From: JAAYCO01 sp964632015
GTDB taxonomy: Bacteria > Planctomycetota > Phycisphaerae > SM23-33
NCBI GenBank assembly: GCA_964632015.1
Contig: CAZWAT010000054.1
Location: 1-14,539 of the forward strand
Direction of reading: 5' to 3'
DNA length: 14,539 nt
Part shown: piece by piece, positions 7,825 to 14,539 of the stretch
How positions within the stretch are numbered: the stretch's first letter is position 1
Layout: every line of letters begins with the position of its first letter
Program-made: the position numbers and the translations under genes
Notes under the pieces: model-generated
The model's database searches: none
What the model saw: only the letters and a program-made list of their open reading frames with translations
What the model was told of the DNA's origin: nothing

Positions 7825-9105
7825 TCAACGCGTCTGGAAGTCGCCCCCGAGCCCGCGCATCTGCTCGACGAACGCGGGAAATGTCTTCTTGACGCAGTCT
7901 GTGTTGTGGATGATCGAATCTCCATCCGCCGCCAGCGCGGCAACGGCCATGGTCATCACCATCCGGTGATCGTCGCAACTGTCGATGCGTGCGCCGTGAA
8001 GCTGACTGTGGCTCACCCTGAGCCCGTCGGGGTTTTCCTGAACGTCGGCCCCCATCGACTTGAGCGCTTTTGTGACTTCGGTGATCCTGTCGCACTCCTT
8101 CTGCCGGCAGATGGAGGCGTTTGTAAGCACGGTCTGGCCCTGTGCGCAGGCCCCCACTACCGCCAGCAGCATGAACTGGTCGATGAAGTCGTTACAGTCG
8201 ATGGTCATTCCTTCGAGCGTGCTGGAACGCGCGATTACCACGCCATCTCGCACCTGGATATCCGCTCCCATTTTGCGAAGCACGTCCACAACGATCTTGT
8301 CGCCCTGCGAATCGTCCAGGTTCATGCCGGGGATGTGCACCTCGCTGTCGGGGGTGATGAGCGCGGCGACTATCGGGTAAAGGGCAGCCGACCAGTCAAG
8401 AGCGATGGCGGCTTCGAACCCCTGCCATTTCGACCTTCCCCTGACGCGGTAGTGAGAATAATCCTGGTTACTGAATTCCACGCCGCATCTTTTAAGCCAT
8501 TCCAACGTAACGCCGACCCATGGCTTTTCGCCCGGGTTGTGCACGATAAGGTCAGTGGGCGCCTCGGCCAGCGAGCACGCCATCAACAGGGCCGAGACAG
8601 GTTGAGAGTCTGTACCGTCGATCTCGGCGCTTCCTCCCTTTAGCCTTCCCCTGACGATCAGCGGCGCGTGCCCGTCACCCTTGCTGCTGACCGCCCACGC
8701 CCCCAGTGACGACAACGCGTCGATCAAGGGTTGGCAAGGACGGATATGCCTGAGCGAGTGGTCGCCGGTGAGTATGGTATATCCTTCGCAACAGGCGCTC
8801 ATCGCCGTGAAAAAGCGAAGGATAATGCCGCTGTTCCCGCAATTGATGATGTCTTCGGGCGTATTGAGCTTTCCACCCGTGCCGGTGATTTCCCACACGC
8901 CCTGGGCTTTTGGTTCGACGTGCGCGCCGAACATCTCCATCGCCTCGGCACCGAGCATCCAGTCGTTGGATATCGCCGGGGAGATGATCCGACTGGTGCC
9001 TTCGGCAAGCGATGCCATTATCATGGCGCGAAAAGAATGGCTCTTGTTCGGCGGTATCTTCACCGAGCCGTGCAGGTTAGGAGATTTCCCGACGATCAGG
9101 TCCAT
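7825..9105 (-). CDS. aroA: 3-phosphoshikimate 1-carboxyvinyltransferase (EPSP synthase), divergent
   Basis: A 426-residue enzyme that joins phosphoenolpyruvate to shikimate 3-phosphate, the sixth shikimate-pathway step, in the cytoplasm. Catalytic and binding residues are kept: PPNKSHSFR (18-26; Lys21, Ser22, Arg26), CGNSGIILRFF (89-99), the RP pair at 122-123, DSQ (166-168), FIDQF (307-311, Asp309), RQKECDRI (334-341; Lys336, Glu337, Arg340), DDHRM (378-382) and KKTFP (406-410). It differs from the common E. coli type in two known glyphosate positions: Ile94 replaces Thr97 and Phe98 replaces Pro101 (E. coli numbers). The N-terminal PPNKS replaces the usual PGSKS. The start ATG has AGAGGTGA a few bases upstream. 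The gene stands alone, with no other aromatic-pathway gene nearby; it is convergent with the release-factor-like gene and divergent from the radical SAM operon. Confidence 0.95.
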   Translation of the reverse strand: MDLIVGKSPNLHGSVKIPPNKSHSFRAMIMASLAEGTSRIISPAISNDWMLGAEAMEMFGAHVEPKAQGVWEITGTGGKLNTPEDIINCGNSGIILRFFTAMSACCEGYTILTGDHSLRHIRPCQPLIDALSSLGAWAVSSKGDGHAPLIVRGRLKGGSAEIDGTDSQPVSALLMACSLAEAPTDLIVHNPGEKPWVGVTLEWLKRCGVEFSNQDYSHYRVRGRSKWQGFEAAIALDWSAALYPIVAALITPDSEVHIPGMNLDDSQGDKIVVDVLRKMGADIQVRDGVVIARSSTLEGMTIDCNDFIDQFMLLAVVGACAQGQTVLTNASICRQKECDRITEVTKALKSMGADVQENPDGLRVSHSQLHGARIDSCDDHRMVMTMAVAALAADGDSIIHNTDCVKKTFPAFVEQMRGLGGDFQTR

Positions 9106-9204
9106 TGCTCACCTCTTGTGGCACATGGTACGCGACGGCACATCGTCATGCAATACCGCCACATAGAAGGATCGACTCACCGGACCGAGCCGTGCGGAAG
9201 CTGC

Positions 9205-9231
9205 TTGCAAATCCGCTCGTTTCGGTATAAA
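9205..9231 (+). promoter_or_regulatory. Promoter candidate for the Fe-S/radical SAM operon
   Basis: TTGCAA (9205-9210) and TATAAA (9226-9231) with a short 15-bp spacer form a weak sigma-70-like promoter. Transcription would start near 9238 and give a leader of about 100 bases before the ATG at 9338. That leader contains a GC-rich imperfect hairpin (GGCCC 9273-9277 with GGGCC 9292-9296) and the palindrome at 9309-9320. A second, poorer -10-like TAAAAT lies at 9304-9309 without a recognisable -35. Confidence 0.3.
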
Positions 9232-9308
9232 CCATACCCCCGCGCCTGTGTGGGCGAGGTGTGTACCGTCAAGGCCCCGGACAGTAGGCCCGGGCCAAGC
9301 TTGTAAAA

Positions 9309-9320
9309 TAGGTTAACCTA
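9309..9320. promoter_or_regulatory. Perfect 12-bp palindrome before the operon's first gene
   Basis: TAGGTTAACCTA is its own reverse complement and ends 17 bp before the ATG at 9338. It overlaps flanking TTGTA (9301-9305) and TACAA (9319-9323), which are also inverted copies of each other. Its position between promoter and ribosome binding site fits a repressor operator. No regulator gene is adjacent, so the binding protein is unknown. Confidence 0.4.
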
Positions 9321-9337
9321 CAATTGAGTTGGGACAT

Positions 9338-10627
9338 ATGCCAGCAACTGATTCCGACAGCCGGTTAAAAGGGCGAACGCTATGGATACCCCGCATGACG
9401 CACATCGGGGCGAGAATGATGGCGGCAGTCTTTCGCGCTAACGGAGTTGAATCACGCGTGACCCCACCGTCGGACGAATCGACGTTGGAACTGGGAGGAC
9501 TTTACTCCAGCGGCGAGGAGTGTTACCCACAGAAAGTCACCATGGGCGACTTCATGAGGATCGTCCACGCCGACGATTTCGACCCGGCAAAACACGCGTT
9601 TTTCATGCCAACCGCCGAGGGTCCCTGCCGTTTCGGTCAGTACGCCCCACTCATGCGCAAAGTGCTGGATGAAATGGGCTACCAGGACGTGCCCATAGTC
9701 AGCCCGTCAAGCAAGAATAGTTACGACGGTCTGGCGGGCAACACCACCGTGATGATGCGATCGCTGTGGAGAGGCCTTGTCGCCGGAGACGTGCTTCGCA
9801 AAATGCTGCTGAAGACACGCCCTTACGAAGTCAATACCGGACAAAGCGACGCCGCATACGCCAAATCGATGGAACTCATCGAGGCGGTGCTGGAGAACCC
9901 GCAACTCAAAGGCGCCGAGCAGATGAAGGCGCTCGAAGAGGCAATGCTCAAATGCCGGGAACTGTTCCGCAATATCAAGGCAAAGTACGTCAAAGATCGC
10001 CCGCTCATCGGCGTGGTGGGCGAGATTTTCTGCAGGCTCAACACGTTCAGCAACTACGAGGCGGTTCGCAAGATCGAAGATCACGGTGGCGAGGCGTGGA
10101 TGAGCGACGTGACAGAATGGGTCTGGTACACCAACTGGTCACAGAAGGCGCTGCTTCGCAGAGACGGAAGAACCTTCTCGCTACAAATGCTCGGGGCGAT
10201 TATCAAAAACAAGATTCAACGATCCGACGAGCATCGTATTCTCGCGCCGTTCGCCGAGGATTTCATCGGCTACGAAGAGCCTCATGATGTCTACAGTCAG
10301 GTTCTCAAACCAGGCTGGCCGTACCTTCCCGCAAACGGGGCTTTGGGTGAAATGGCATTGTCTGTGGGCAAGACCTTCTATCTGCACAGCATGGGAATTG
10401 ATGGAATCATAGACATTAGCCCATTCTCTTGCATGAATGGCATTGTCAGCGAGGCTGTTTATCACAAGGTCGCCCAAGCTTGCGACAACATGCCTATTCG
10501 CAACTTCTACTTCGACGCGAGCAGCTCGAACATGGAACGCGACCTCGATATCTTCATGGAGCTCGCCCAGAGCTATCAGAAACGCAAGACTGTTACCAGG
10601 CGATACCCCAGTTATTTTAAAGAATAA
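9338..10627 (+). CDS. HgdB/DUF2229-like Fe-S protein (stand-alone C-terminal part of acyl-CoA dehydratase activase fusions)
   Basis: A 429-residue protein resembling the C-terminal HgdB/BcrB-like part of large acyl-CoA dehydratase activase fusions. Family landmarks are SGEECYPQKVTMGDF (58-72), FFMPTAEGPCRFGQY (88-102), VVGEIFCRLN (226-235) and SPFSCMNGIV (361-370). Cys62, Cys97, Cys232 and Cys365 are the likely Fe-S ligands. In 2-hydroxyacyl-CoA dehydratases, benzoyl-CoA reductases and the plasmalogen synthase PlsA, such domains receive low-potential electrons from an ATP-driven ASKHA activase. No activase domain is fused here and none is encoded in the window, so an activase must be elsewhere or another donor is used. 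ATG at 9338 is preferred over TTG at 9329 because the residues added are not family-like and GAGTTGGGA precedes it. The next gene follows after 28 bp, indicating an operon. Substrate unknown; an oxygen-sensitive reductive or dehydrating step is likely. Confidence 0.8.
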   Translation: MPATDSDSRLKGRTLWIPRMTHIGARMMAAVFRANGVESRVTPPSDESTLELGGLYSSGEECYPQKVTMGDFMRIVHADDFDPAKHAFFMPTAEGPCRFGQYAPLMRKVLDEMGYQDVPIVSPSSKNSYDGLAGNTTVMMRSLWRGLVAGDVLRKMLLKTRPYEVNTGQSDAAYAKSMELIEAVLENPQLKGAEQMKALEEAMLKCRELFRNIKAKYVKDRPLIGVVGEIFCRLNTFSNYEAVRKIEDHGGEAWMSDVTEWVWYTNWSQKALLRRDGRTFSLQMLGAIIKNKIQRSDEHRILAPFAEDFIGYEEPHDVYSQVLKPGWPYLPANGALGEMALSVGKTFYLHSMGIDGIIDISPFSCMNGIVSEAVYHKVAQACDNMPIRNFYFDASSSNMERDLDIFMELAQSYQKRKTVTRRYPSYFKE

Positions 10628-10655
10628 AAGTGCCCCATGGGCCGGGGATAGATCG

Positions 10656-12473
10656 ATGAGACAAACCGCCGAGGAAATCAGATCCACGCCCGTCGAACCC
10701 GATACCCAGGCCGAGACGCTGGGCGCGTTCAAACGGGAAATGAGAAGGTTTCGCAAGCACTGGGACAAGCTGCCCGTCGAAACAAGGGCAACATGCCCAA
10801 CCTGCGGGCAGGTGGTTGACGCGTGCTTCGAGAGACATCATTCGCAGGTGGTTCTTCGCTATCGTTGCAGCGTCTGCGGCCCTCGGATGGAGGTTCACCA
10901 CGATCGCATCTGGAGCGACGCCACCAGCGACGTGCCCGGAAGCGCAAAAGATACCTTTCATCACACCCGCATAAAGCCAGTCATTCGACGACTTCCACGA
11001 ACAGTCGAAACACTCTGCCCCGAATGCTCCGCCATCATCCTTGGTCGGTATTTCGTTAAGGACGGGGCGGTGATGATCGAAAAAACCTGCCCCGAGCATG
11101 GGTACTTTGTCGATTGCGTCAACAGCGACGTGCTTCTGTACAGCAAGGCGGCTTGGTGGAGCTTCGAGGAACACCCCGGCCAGAGGTTCCCCCAGATCAC
11201 CGGCGGGCGGGACTGCCCCAGCGACTGCGGCCTGTGCAATCAGCACCTTTCAAGCCCCTGCCTGGCACAGATCGACCTTACGAACCGCTGCAACATGCGA
11301 TGCCCCATCTGCTTCGCCAACGCCGGTGTCACCGGAAAAGTCTGCGAAGGCGATTACGACCAGATCGTCCGCCAACTCCAGGTGCTGCGGGATCTTCGCC
11401 CCACACCCTGCACCGCGGTGCAGTTCACCGGAGGAGAGCCCACCATACACCCGGACTTCCTTCGGATTATCTCGACCACCAAGGACATGGGCTTTTCGCA
11501 CATACAGATCGCCACCAACGGGATTACCCTGGCGAACGAGGACTTCGCGCGAAAATGCGTCGATGCGGGGCTGCACACGATATACCTTCAGTTCGACGGG
11601 GTAGGTGACGAACCGCACAAGCACACCCGCAACTACCCCAACCTGTGGAGCAAGAAACTAAAGGCCATCGAGAACTGCCGACGAACGGGCATGAAAATCT
11701 GCCTCGTACCGACAATCCTCAAGGGCATAAACGACCATCAGGTCAAAGATATCTTCAACTTCGCAATCGAGAACATCGACGTCATCAGCGGCATCAGCTA
11801 TCAGCCTGTCAGCTTCACCGGACGAATTGACCCCACCGAACTCAAGGCCCGCAGGTATACACTTGGCGACCTTGGTAACGACATCGCCGAAGCCTCTGGC
11901 GCAAGCGCGCTTCGCGATATGTTCCCGTTGAGCGTTGTCGTGCCGCTGGCGCAGATTCTTGAGGCGCTCAGCGGAAAACCGAAAATCCGTCCAAGTTGTC
12001 ATCCCGATTGCGCGTTTGGAACGTATTTTCTGGTAAGCCCCGAGGGGAAGGCGTATCCGTTCCCCAGGGTGATCGACGTCGAGGGCATGTTCACCGAGAT
12101 GAACTCGATCGCCCGACGCATCAACGCGCGGGGCAAGGCGACGAAACTCGACCGGCTCAGGACGCTAAGGATGTTCAAGCGACACTTCAACAAGGAACAA
12201 GCCCCTCCGGGCCTGACCCTCAGGCGGTTCATACGCTCGCTGCAAGGGCTGCTTGACAAGAACGTCGGAAGAGGCGCCGGAGAAACACTTACCTATCGCA
12301 CGCTACTGTGCGCGGGCATGCATTTTCAAGACCGCTACAACTACGACGTCGAGCGGGTCAAGAGGTGCGTTATTCTTTACTCGACGCCCGCGGGGGTCTT
12401 TCCGTTCTGTGCGTACAACTGCGGACCCGAATACCGACGCCTGGTAGAGTCTGCCTGGAAGGAGCCTGCATGA
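10656..12473 (+). CDS. Radical SAM protein of the MJ0619 / tetraether lipid synthase (Tes) type
   Basis: A 605-residue multi-cluster radical SAM protein. In order: a rubredoxin/zinc-ribbon-like CPTC...CSVC (47-74), a second ribbon-like CPEC...CPEHGYF (121-151), CPSDCGLC (187-194), the SAM cluster motif CNMRCPIC (212-219; Cys212, 216, 219) within LTNRCNMRCPICFANAG, GGEP (259-262), then CHPDC (448-452) and a C-terminal GMHFQDRYNYD ... RC ... PFCAYNC (554-589). This cysteine layout and the phrases CPICFANA, CPEHG, GMHFxDxYNYD and PFCAYN are those of archaeal MJ0619/Tes proteins. Tes couples unactivated lipid carbons to build membrane-spanning tetraethers. Bacterial relatives are of uncertain function, so lipid C-C bond formation is a hypothesis. 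The ATG at 10656 has CGGGGA upstream at 7-bp spacing; the frame is open further back into the previous gene but without family-like sequence. Its stop overlaps the next start as ATGA. Confidence 0.87.
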   Translation: MRQTAEEIRSTPVEPDTQAETLGAFKREMRRFRKHWDKLPVETRATCPTCGQVVDACFERHHSQVVLRYRCSVCGPRMEVHHDRIWSDATSDVPGSAKDTFHHTRIKPVIRRLPRTVETLCPECSAIILGRYFVKDGAVMIEKTCPEHGYFVDCVNSDVLLYSKAAWWSFEEHPGQRFPQITGGRDCPSDCGLCNQHLSSPCLAQIDLTNRCNMRCPICFANAGVTGKVCEGDYDQIVRQLQVLRDLRPTPCTAVQFTGGEPTIHPDFLRIISTTKDMGFSHIQIATNGITLANEDFARKCVDAGLHTIYLQFDGVGDEPHKHTRNYPNLWSKKLKAIENCRRTGMKICLVPTILKGINDHQVKDIFNFAIENIDVISGISYQPVSFTGRIDPTELKARRYTLGDLGNDIAEASGASALRDMFPLSVVVPLAQILEALSGKPKIRPSCHPDCAFGTYFLVSPEGKAYPFPRVIDVEGMFTEMNSIARRINARGKATKLDRLRTLRMFKRHFNKEQAPPGLTLRRFIRSLQGLLDKNVGRGAGETLTYRTLLCAGMHFQDRYNYDVERVKRCVILYSTPAGVFPFCAYNCGPEYRRLVESAWKEPA

Positions 12474-14146
12474 CATCTCGACCCGAGGACCGCTCGTATA
12501 CCGCCCCCGGCGAGAACACCACCGCCGCAGCCATCGGAAAACAATACGAACATGAGTTCGACGTTCCACCCGACACAGGCCGACCTGGCGACGACGGGTA
12601 CATCACCAGCGCCCAGTACGTCAATGGCGAGGGAAGAGAACACGACGACGCCACCCCGCGTGTGCTTCAACTTGAATATCATCACCCGCTTGAGGACTGG
12701 CTGGCAAAAAAACCGCTGCGATGGTTGCTCGGCCTGCTCGCCAGGTGCGCCAAAGACGGCACGACCCCGCTCGAGCGGATCATCGAAAGCTACCGCAACC
12801 CCGACACCCCTGCCCTGCGACGGATGCTGTACTGGCCCGTGCACAAATTCATCGACCACATGAGGGGCAAGACCAGCGTCGAGGATTTTAAGAACAAGAT
12901 CGCCCGGCACCGCCCCACCACGCGGGGACTGGTCGTGGTGGCGAGATCCATCAACGAGTTCGGCCTGACCACGCCGCAGAAATTTTCGACCCCGCTGTTC
13001 GCGGTCTGGAACTTCACCAACAGGTGCAACCTCGCGTGCAGGCATTGCTACCAGGACAGCGAACATTCGGCACTGGACGACGAGCTTACGCTCGAAGAAA
13101 AACTCGACCTCGTAGACCAGATGGGCGCGTCGCATATGCCCATGCTCGCGCTATCCGGCGGCGAGCCGACAATAAGCCCGCACCTGCTGAGCGTGCTCAA
13201 ACGGGCAAAACAGTATGGTATGCATACCACGCTGGCGACCAACGGCACGACGATGACCGAAAAACTCGCCGACAACCTCGCCGACGCGGGCCTGAGATAC
13301 GTCGAGATATCGCTGGACAGCGTTGACCCCCAGCGACATGACGCCTTTCGCGGCGTCGAGGGAATGTGGGAAAAGTCGGTGCAAGGAGCGCGCATCGTCG
13401 CATCGACTGAGGGGCTCAGGCTCGGAATCGCCATGTGTGTGCACCAGGGCAACTATCACGAAGTCGAAGACATGATCGAGTTCGCACGCGAGATAGGCGC
13501 CGGCTGCTTCGCGCATTTCAATTTCATTCCCGTCGGCAGGGGCTTGAAAATGGTCAGCGGCGACATATCCCCCCGCCAGCGGGAAGAGCTTCTGGCGTTG
13601 CTCAACCGACACATGCAGGAAGATGGAATAGGCGTCATCTCCACCGCGCCTCAACTGGGCAGGGTTTGCCTCGCCGGGGCGGCACTGGAAGACGGGCGGG
13701 TGAGTTGCTCGCACGCGGGCAGCGGAAGCGGCGTCAAGGCGCGAGTGGTCGCCAAATACCTCGGCGGGTGCGGCGCGGGAAGAACATACGTCTGCGTCGA
13801 ACCCAACGGAAACGTCACTCCGTGCGTCTACCTGCCCCACCGCGTCATGGGAAATATCCGCCAGACTCAGTTCATCGACATCTTCCGCAACAGCGTCTTC
13901 TGGGACATTCTCAACGACCGCAATCGCCGGCTGCACCATTGCGGCGCTTGCGCGTTGAAGAATTACTGCGGAGGTTGTCGCGCGCGGGCGGACGCATACT
14001 TTGGTAAACTGCACGCGGGCGACCCGGGTTGCATCTTCAACGAAAAACACTGGGACACGCTTGTGGAATCCGGCGTTGTGGTGTGCGAAGCGGACAAATC
14101 GCCGCATGATTTCAACCTTACCGCGACGCGTCATGGGCCGGGTTGA
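12470..14146 (+). CDS. Radical SAM/SPASM-domain protein with N-terminal extension
   Basis: A 558-residue enzyme. The radical SAM motif CNLACRHC (186-193) sits in WNFTNRCNLACRHCYQD, followed by SGGEP (229-233) and TNGTTM. The C-terminal SPASM-type region has Cys434-x12-Gly447-x4-Cys452, then CGACALKNYCGGC (491-503) and Cys521, enough to hold auxiliary Fe-S clusters; Cys400 and Cys413 are further candidates. Relatives include the AhbC/AhbD/NirJ haem enzymes and peptide-maturing enzymes, but no precursor peptide gene is visible, so the substrate is unknown. About 175 residues precede the core: 1-60 are low-complexity and polar; 64-172 look folded (PLERIIESYRNPDTPALRR; YWPVHKFIDHMRGK; RPTTRGLVVVARSINEFG). 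The start is secure: GGAAGGAG lies 5 bp upstream and ATGA overlaps the preceding stop, so the two radical SAM genes are translationally coupled. Confidence 0.92.
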   Translation: MTSRPEDRSYTAPGENTTAAAIGKQYEHEFDVPPDTGRPGDDGYITSAQYVNGEGREHDDATPRVLQLEYHHPLEDWLAKKPLRWLLGLLARCAKDGTTPLERIIESYRNPDTPALRRMLYWPVHKFIDHMRGKTSVEDFKNKIARHRPTTRGLVVVARSINEFGLTTPQKFSTPLFAVWNFTNRCNLACRHCYQDSEHSALDDELTLEEKLDLVDQMGASHMPMLALSGGEPTISPHLLSVLKRAKQYGMHTTLATNGTTMTEKLADNLADAGLRYVEISLDSVDPQRHDAFRGVEGMWEKSVQGARIVASTEGLRLGIAMCVHQGNYHEVEDMIEFAREIGAGCFAHFNFIPVGRGLKMVSGDISPRQREELLALLNRHMQEDGIGVISTAPQLGRVCLAGAALEDGRVSCSHAGSGSGVKARVVAKYLGGCGAGRTYVCVEPNGNVTPCVYLPHRVMGNIRQTQFIDIFRNSVFWDILNDRNRRLHHCGACALKNYCGGCRARADAYFGKLHAGDPGCIFNEKHWDTLVESGVVVCEADKSPHDFNLTATRHGPG

Positions 14147-14219
14147 TGTCGCTGCCTCGCTATCGGCCGCTTGACATAAGAGCCGCCAACCCGCACCCTT
14201 GAGACGAAGGAGCTACACG

Positions 14220-14539
14220 ATGATAACCGTCAACAGATCTCTGTTCGTCATCGCCACGATGTGCCTGATGTGCTTCATGGACGGCCAGGCGGGACAGGTC
14301 GTCGTGCCCACCGACACCCGCGACGCGTCATCGCTGGCGGTGGTACTCGGCGACATCGCCCCACCACTGGACGATGAATGGGTTGTCATCCGTCACGCCG
14401 TCCCGGGCGATAACATCACCTCAGCCGCGATGGAGGTTATTCGCTCCGTCGAGTCCCACAGCCCCGGCCCAAAGAAAATTCTACTCGTCGCCGACGCCCA
14501 CAATGCCCGTCTTGCGATGACGCTGCTCAACAGGTTCGC
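14220..14539 (+). CDS. Probable exported protein, partial (cut by window end)
   Basis: The first 106 codons of a gene that runs off the window. The ATG is preceded by AAGGAG with a 7-bp spacer, a strong ribosome binding site. Residues 1-25 look like a secretion signal: Asn-Arg near the start, then the hydrophobic LFVIATMCLMCFM, and a likely cleavage after GQAG. It lacks a clear lipobox, although two cysteines lie in the hydrophobic part. The mature part (VVVPTDTRDASSLAVVLGD..., later KKILLVADAHNARLAM) suggests an alpha/beta fold but I do not recognise the family. It starts 73 bp after the SPASM gene on the same strand and could be a last operon member or start a new unit. Confidence 0.7.
   Translation, partial: MITVNRSLFVIATMCLMCFMDGQAGQVVVPTDTRDASSLAVVLGDIAPPLDDEWVVIRHAVPGDNITSAAMEVIRSVESHSPGPKKILLVADAHNARLAMTLLNRF

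Noticed and set aside
9273..9309. GC-rich hairpin as a terminator or known riboswitch
   Set aside because: No T-tract follows it, and I could not match its sequence to a known riboswitch core.
10437..10655. Upstream in-frame extension of the Tes-like protein
   Set aside because: It overlaps the conserved C-terminus of the HgdB-like gene, is Ser/Arg/Thr-rich without family resemblance, and a ribosome binding site precedes the ATG at 10656.
12308..12469. Upstream in-frame extension of the SPASM protein
   Set aside because: It lies inside the conserved cysteine-rich end of the Tes-like gene, and a strong ribosome binding site marks the ATG at 12470.
14171..14205. TTGACA-like -35 before the last, partial gene
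   Set aside because: No acceptable -10 element is found at 15-19 bp from it.

Overview
This is a GC-rich, densely packed chromosomal stretch from a bacterium with Gram-negative architecture (TolC-type outer-membrane protein, lipoprotein signal). It holds ten genes, the last cut by the window edge. The mix suggests an anaerobic or microaerophilic member of the Planctomycetota (Phycisphaerae-like): several oxygen-sensitive Fe-S proteins, a short GGQ release-factor-like protein, and a divergent EPSP synthase. That placement is inferred from protein character, not from a marker gene. No tRNA, rRNA, insertion sequence, CRISPR array or phage gene was seen.

Layout. 91-2979 (minus strand): a TolC-family outer-membrane lipoprotein, followed by a WYL-domain regulator that has a perfect inverted-repeat operator candidate just before its start. 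3160-4542 (plus): a phosphomannomutase/phosphoglucomutase, divergent from the TolC gene, with facing promoter candidates in the gap and an intrinsic terminator after it. 4738-7820 (plus): a large protein with a degenerate protein-kinase-like N-terminal half and a multi-pass membrane C-terminal half. It is followed at once by a GGQ release-factor-like gene that has no canonical start codon. 7825-9105 (minus): aroA (EPSP synthase), convergent with the release-factor-like gene. 9338-14146 (plus): a compact three-gene operon encoding an HgdB/DUF2229-like Fe-S protein, a radical SAM protein of the MJ0619/tetraether-lipid-synthase (Tes) type, and a SPASM-type radical SAM protein. 14220-end: the start of a probable exported protein.

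The most interesting unit is the 9338-14146 operon. Stand-alone relatives of the C-terminal part of acyl-CoA dehydratase activase fusions resemble parts of the anaerobic plasmalogen synthase PlsA. Tes-like radical SAM enzymes join unactivated lipid carbons in archaea. Finding both in one operon with a second radical SAM enzyme makes a bacterial ether-lipid or membrane-spanning-lipid pathway a plausible and testable hypothesis, but it is an inference from family resemblance. Secondary points of interest are the EPSP synthase with a TIPS-like glyphosate loop, the kinase-like protein lacking the usual catalytic Asp, and the probable AUC (or CUG) start of the release-factor-like gene.
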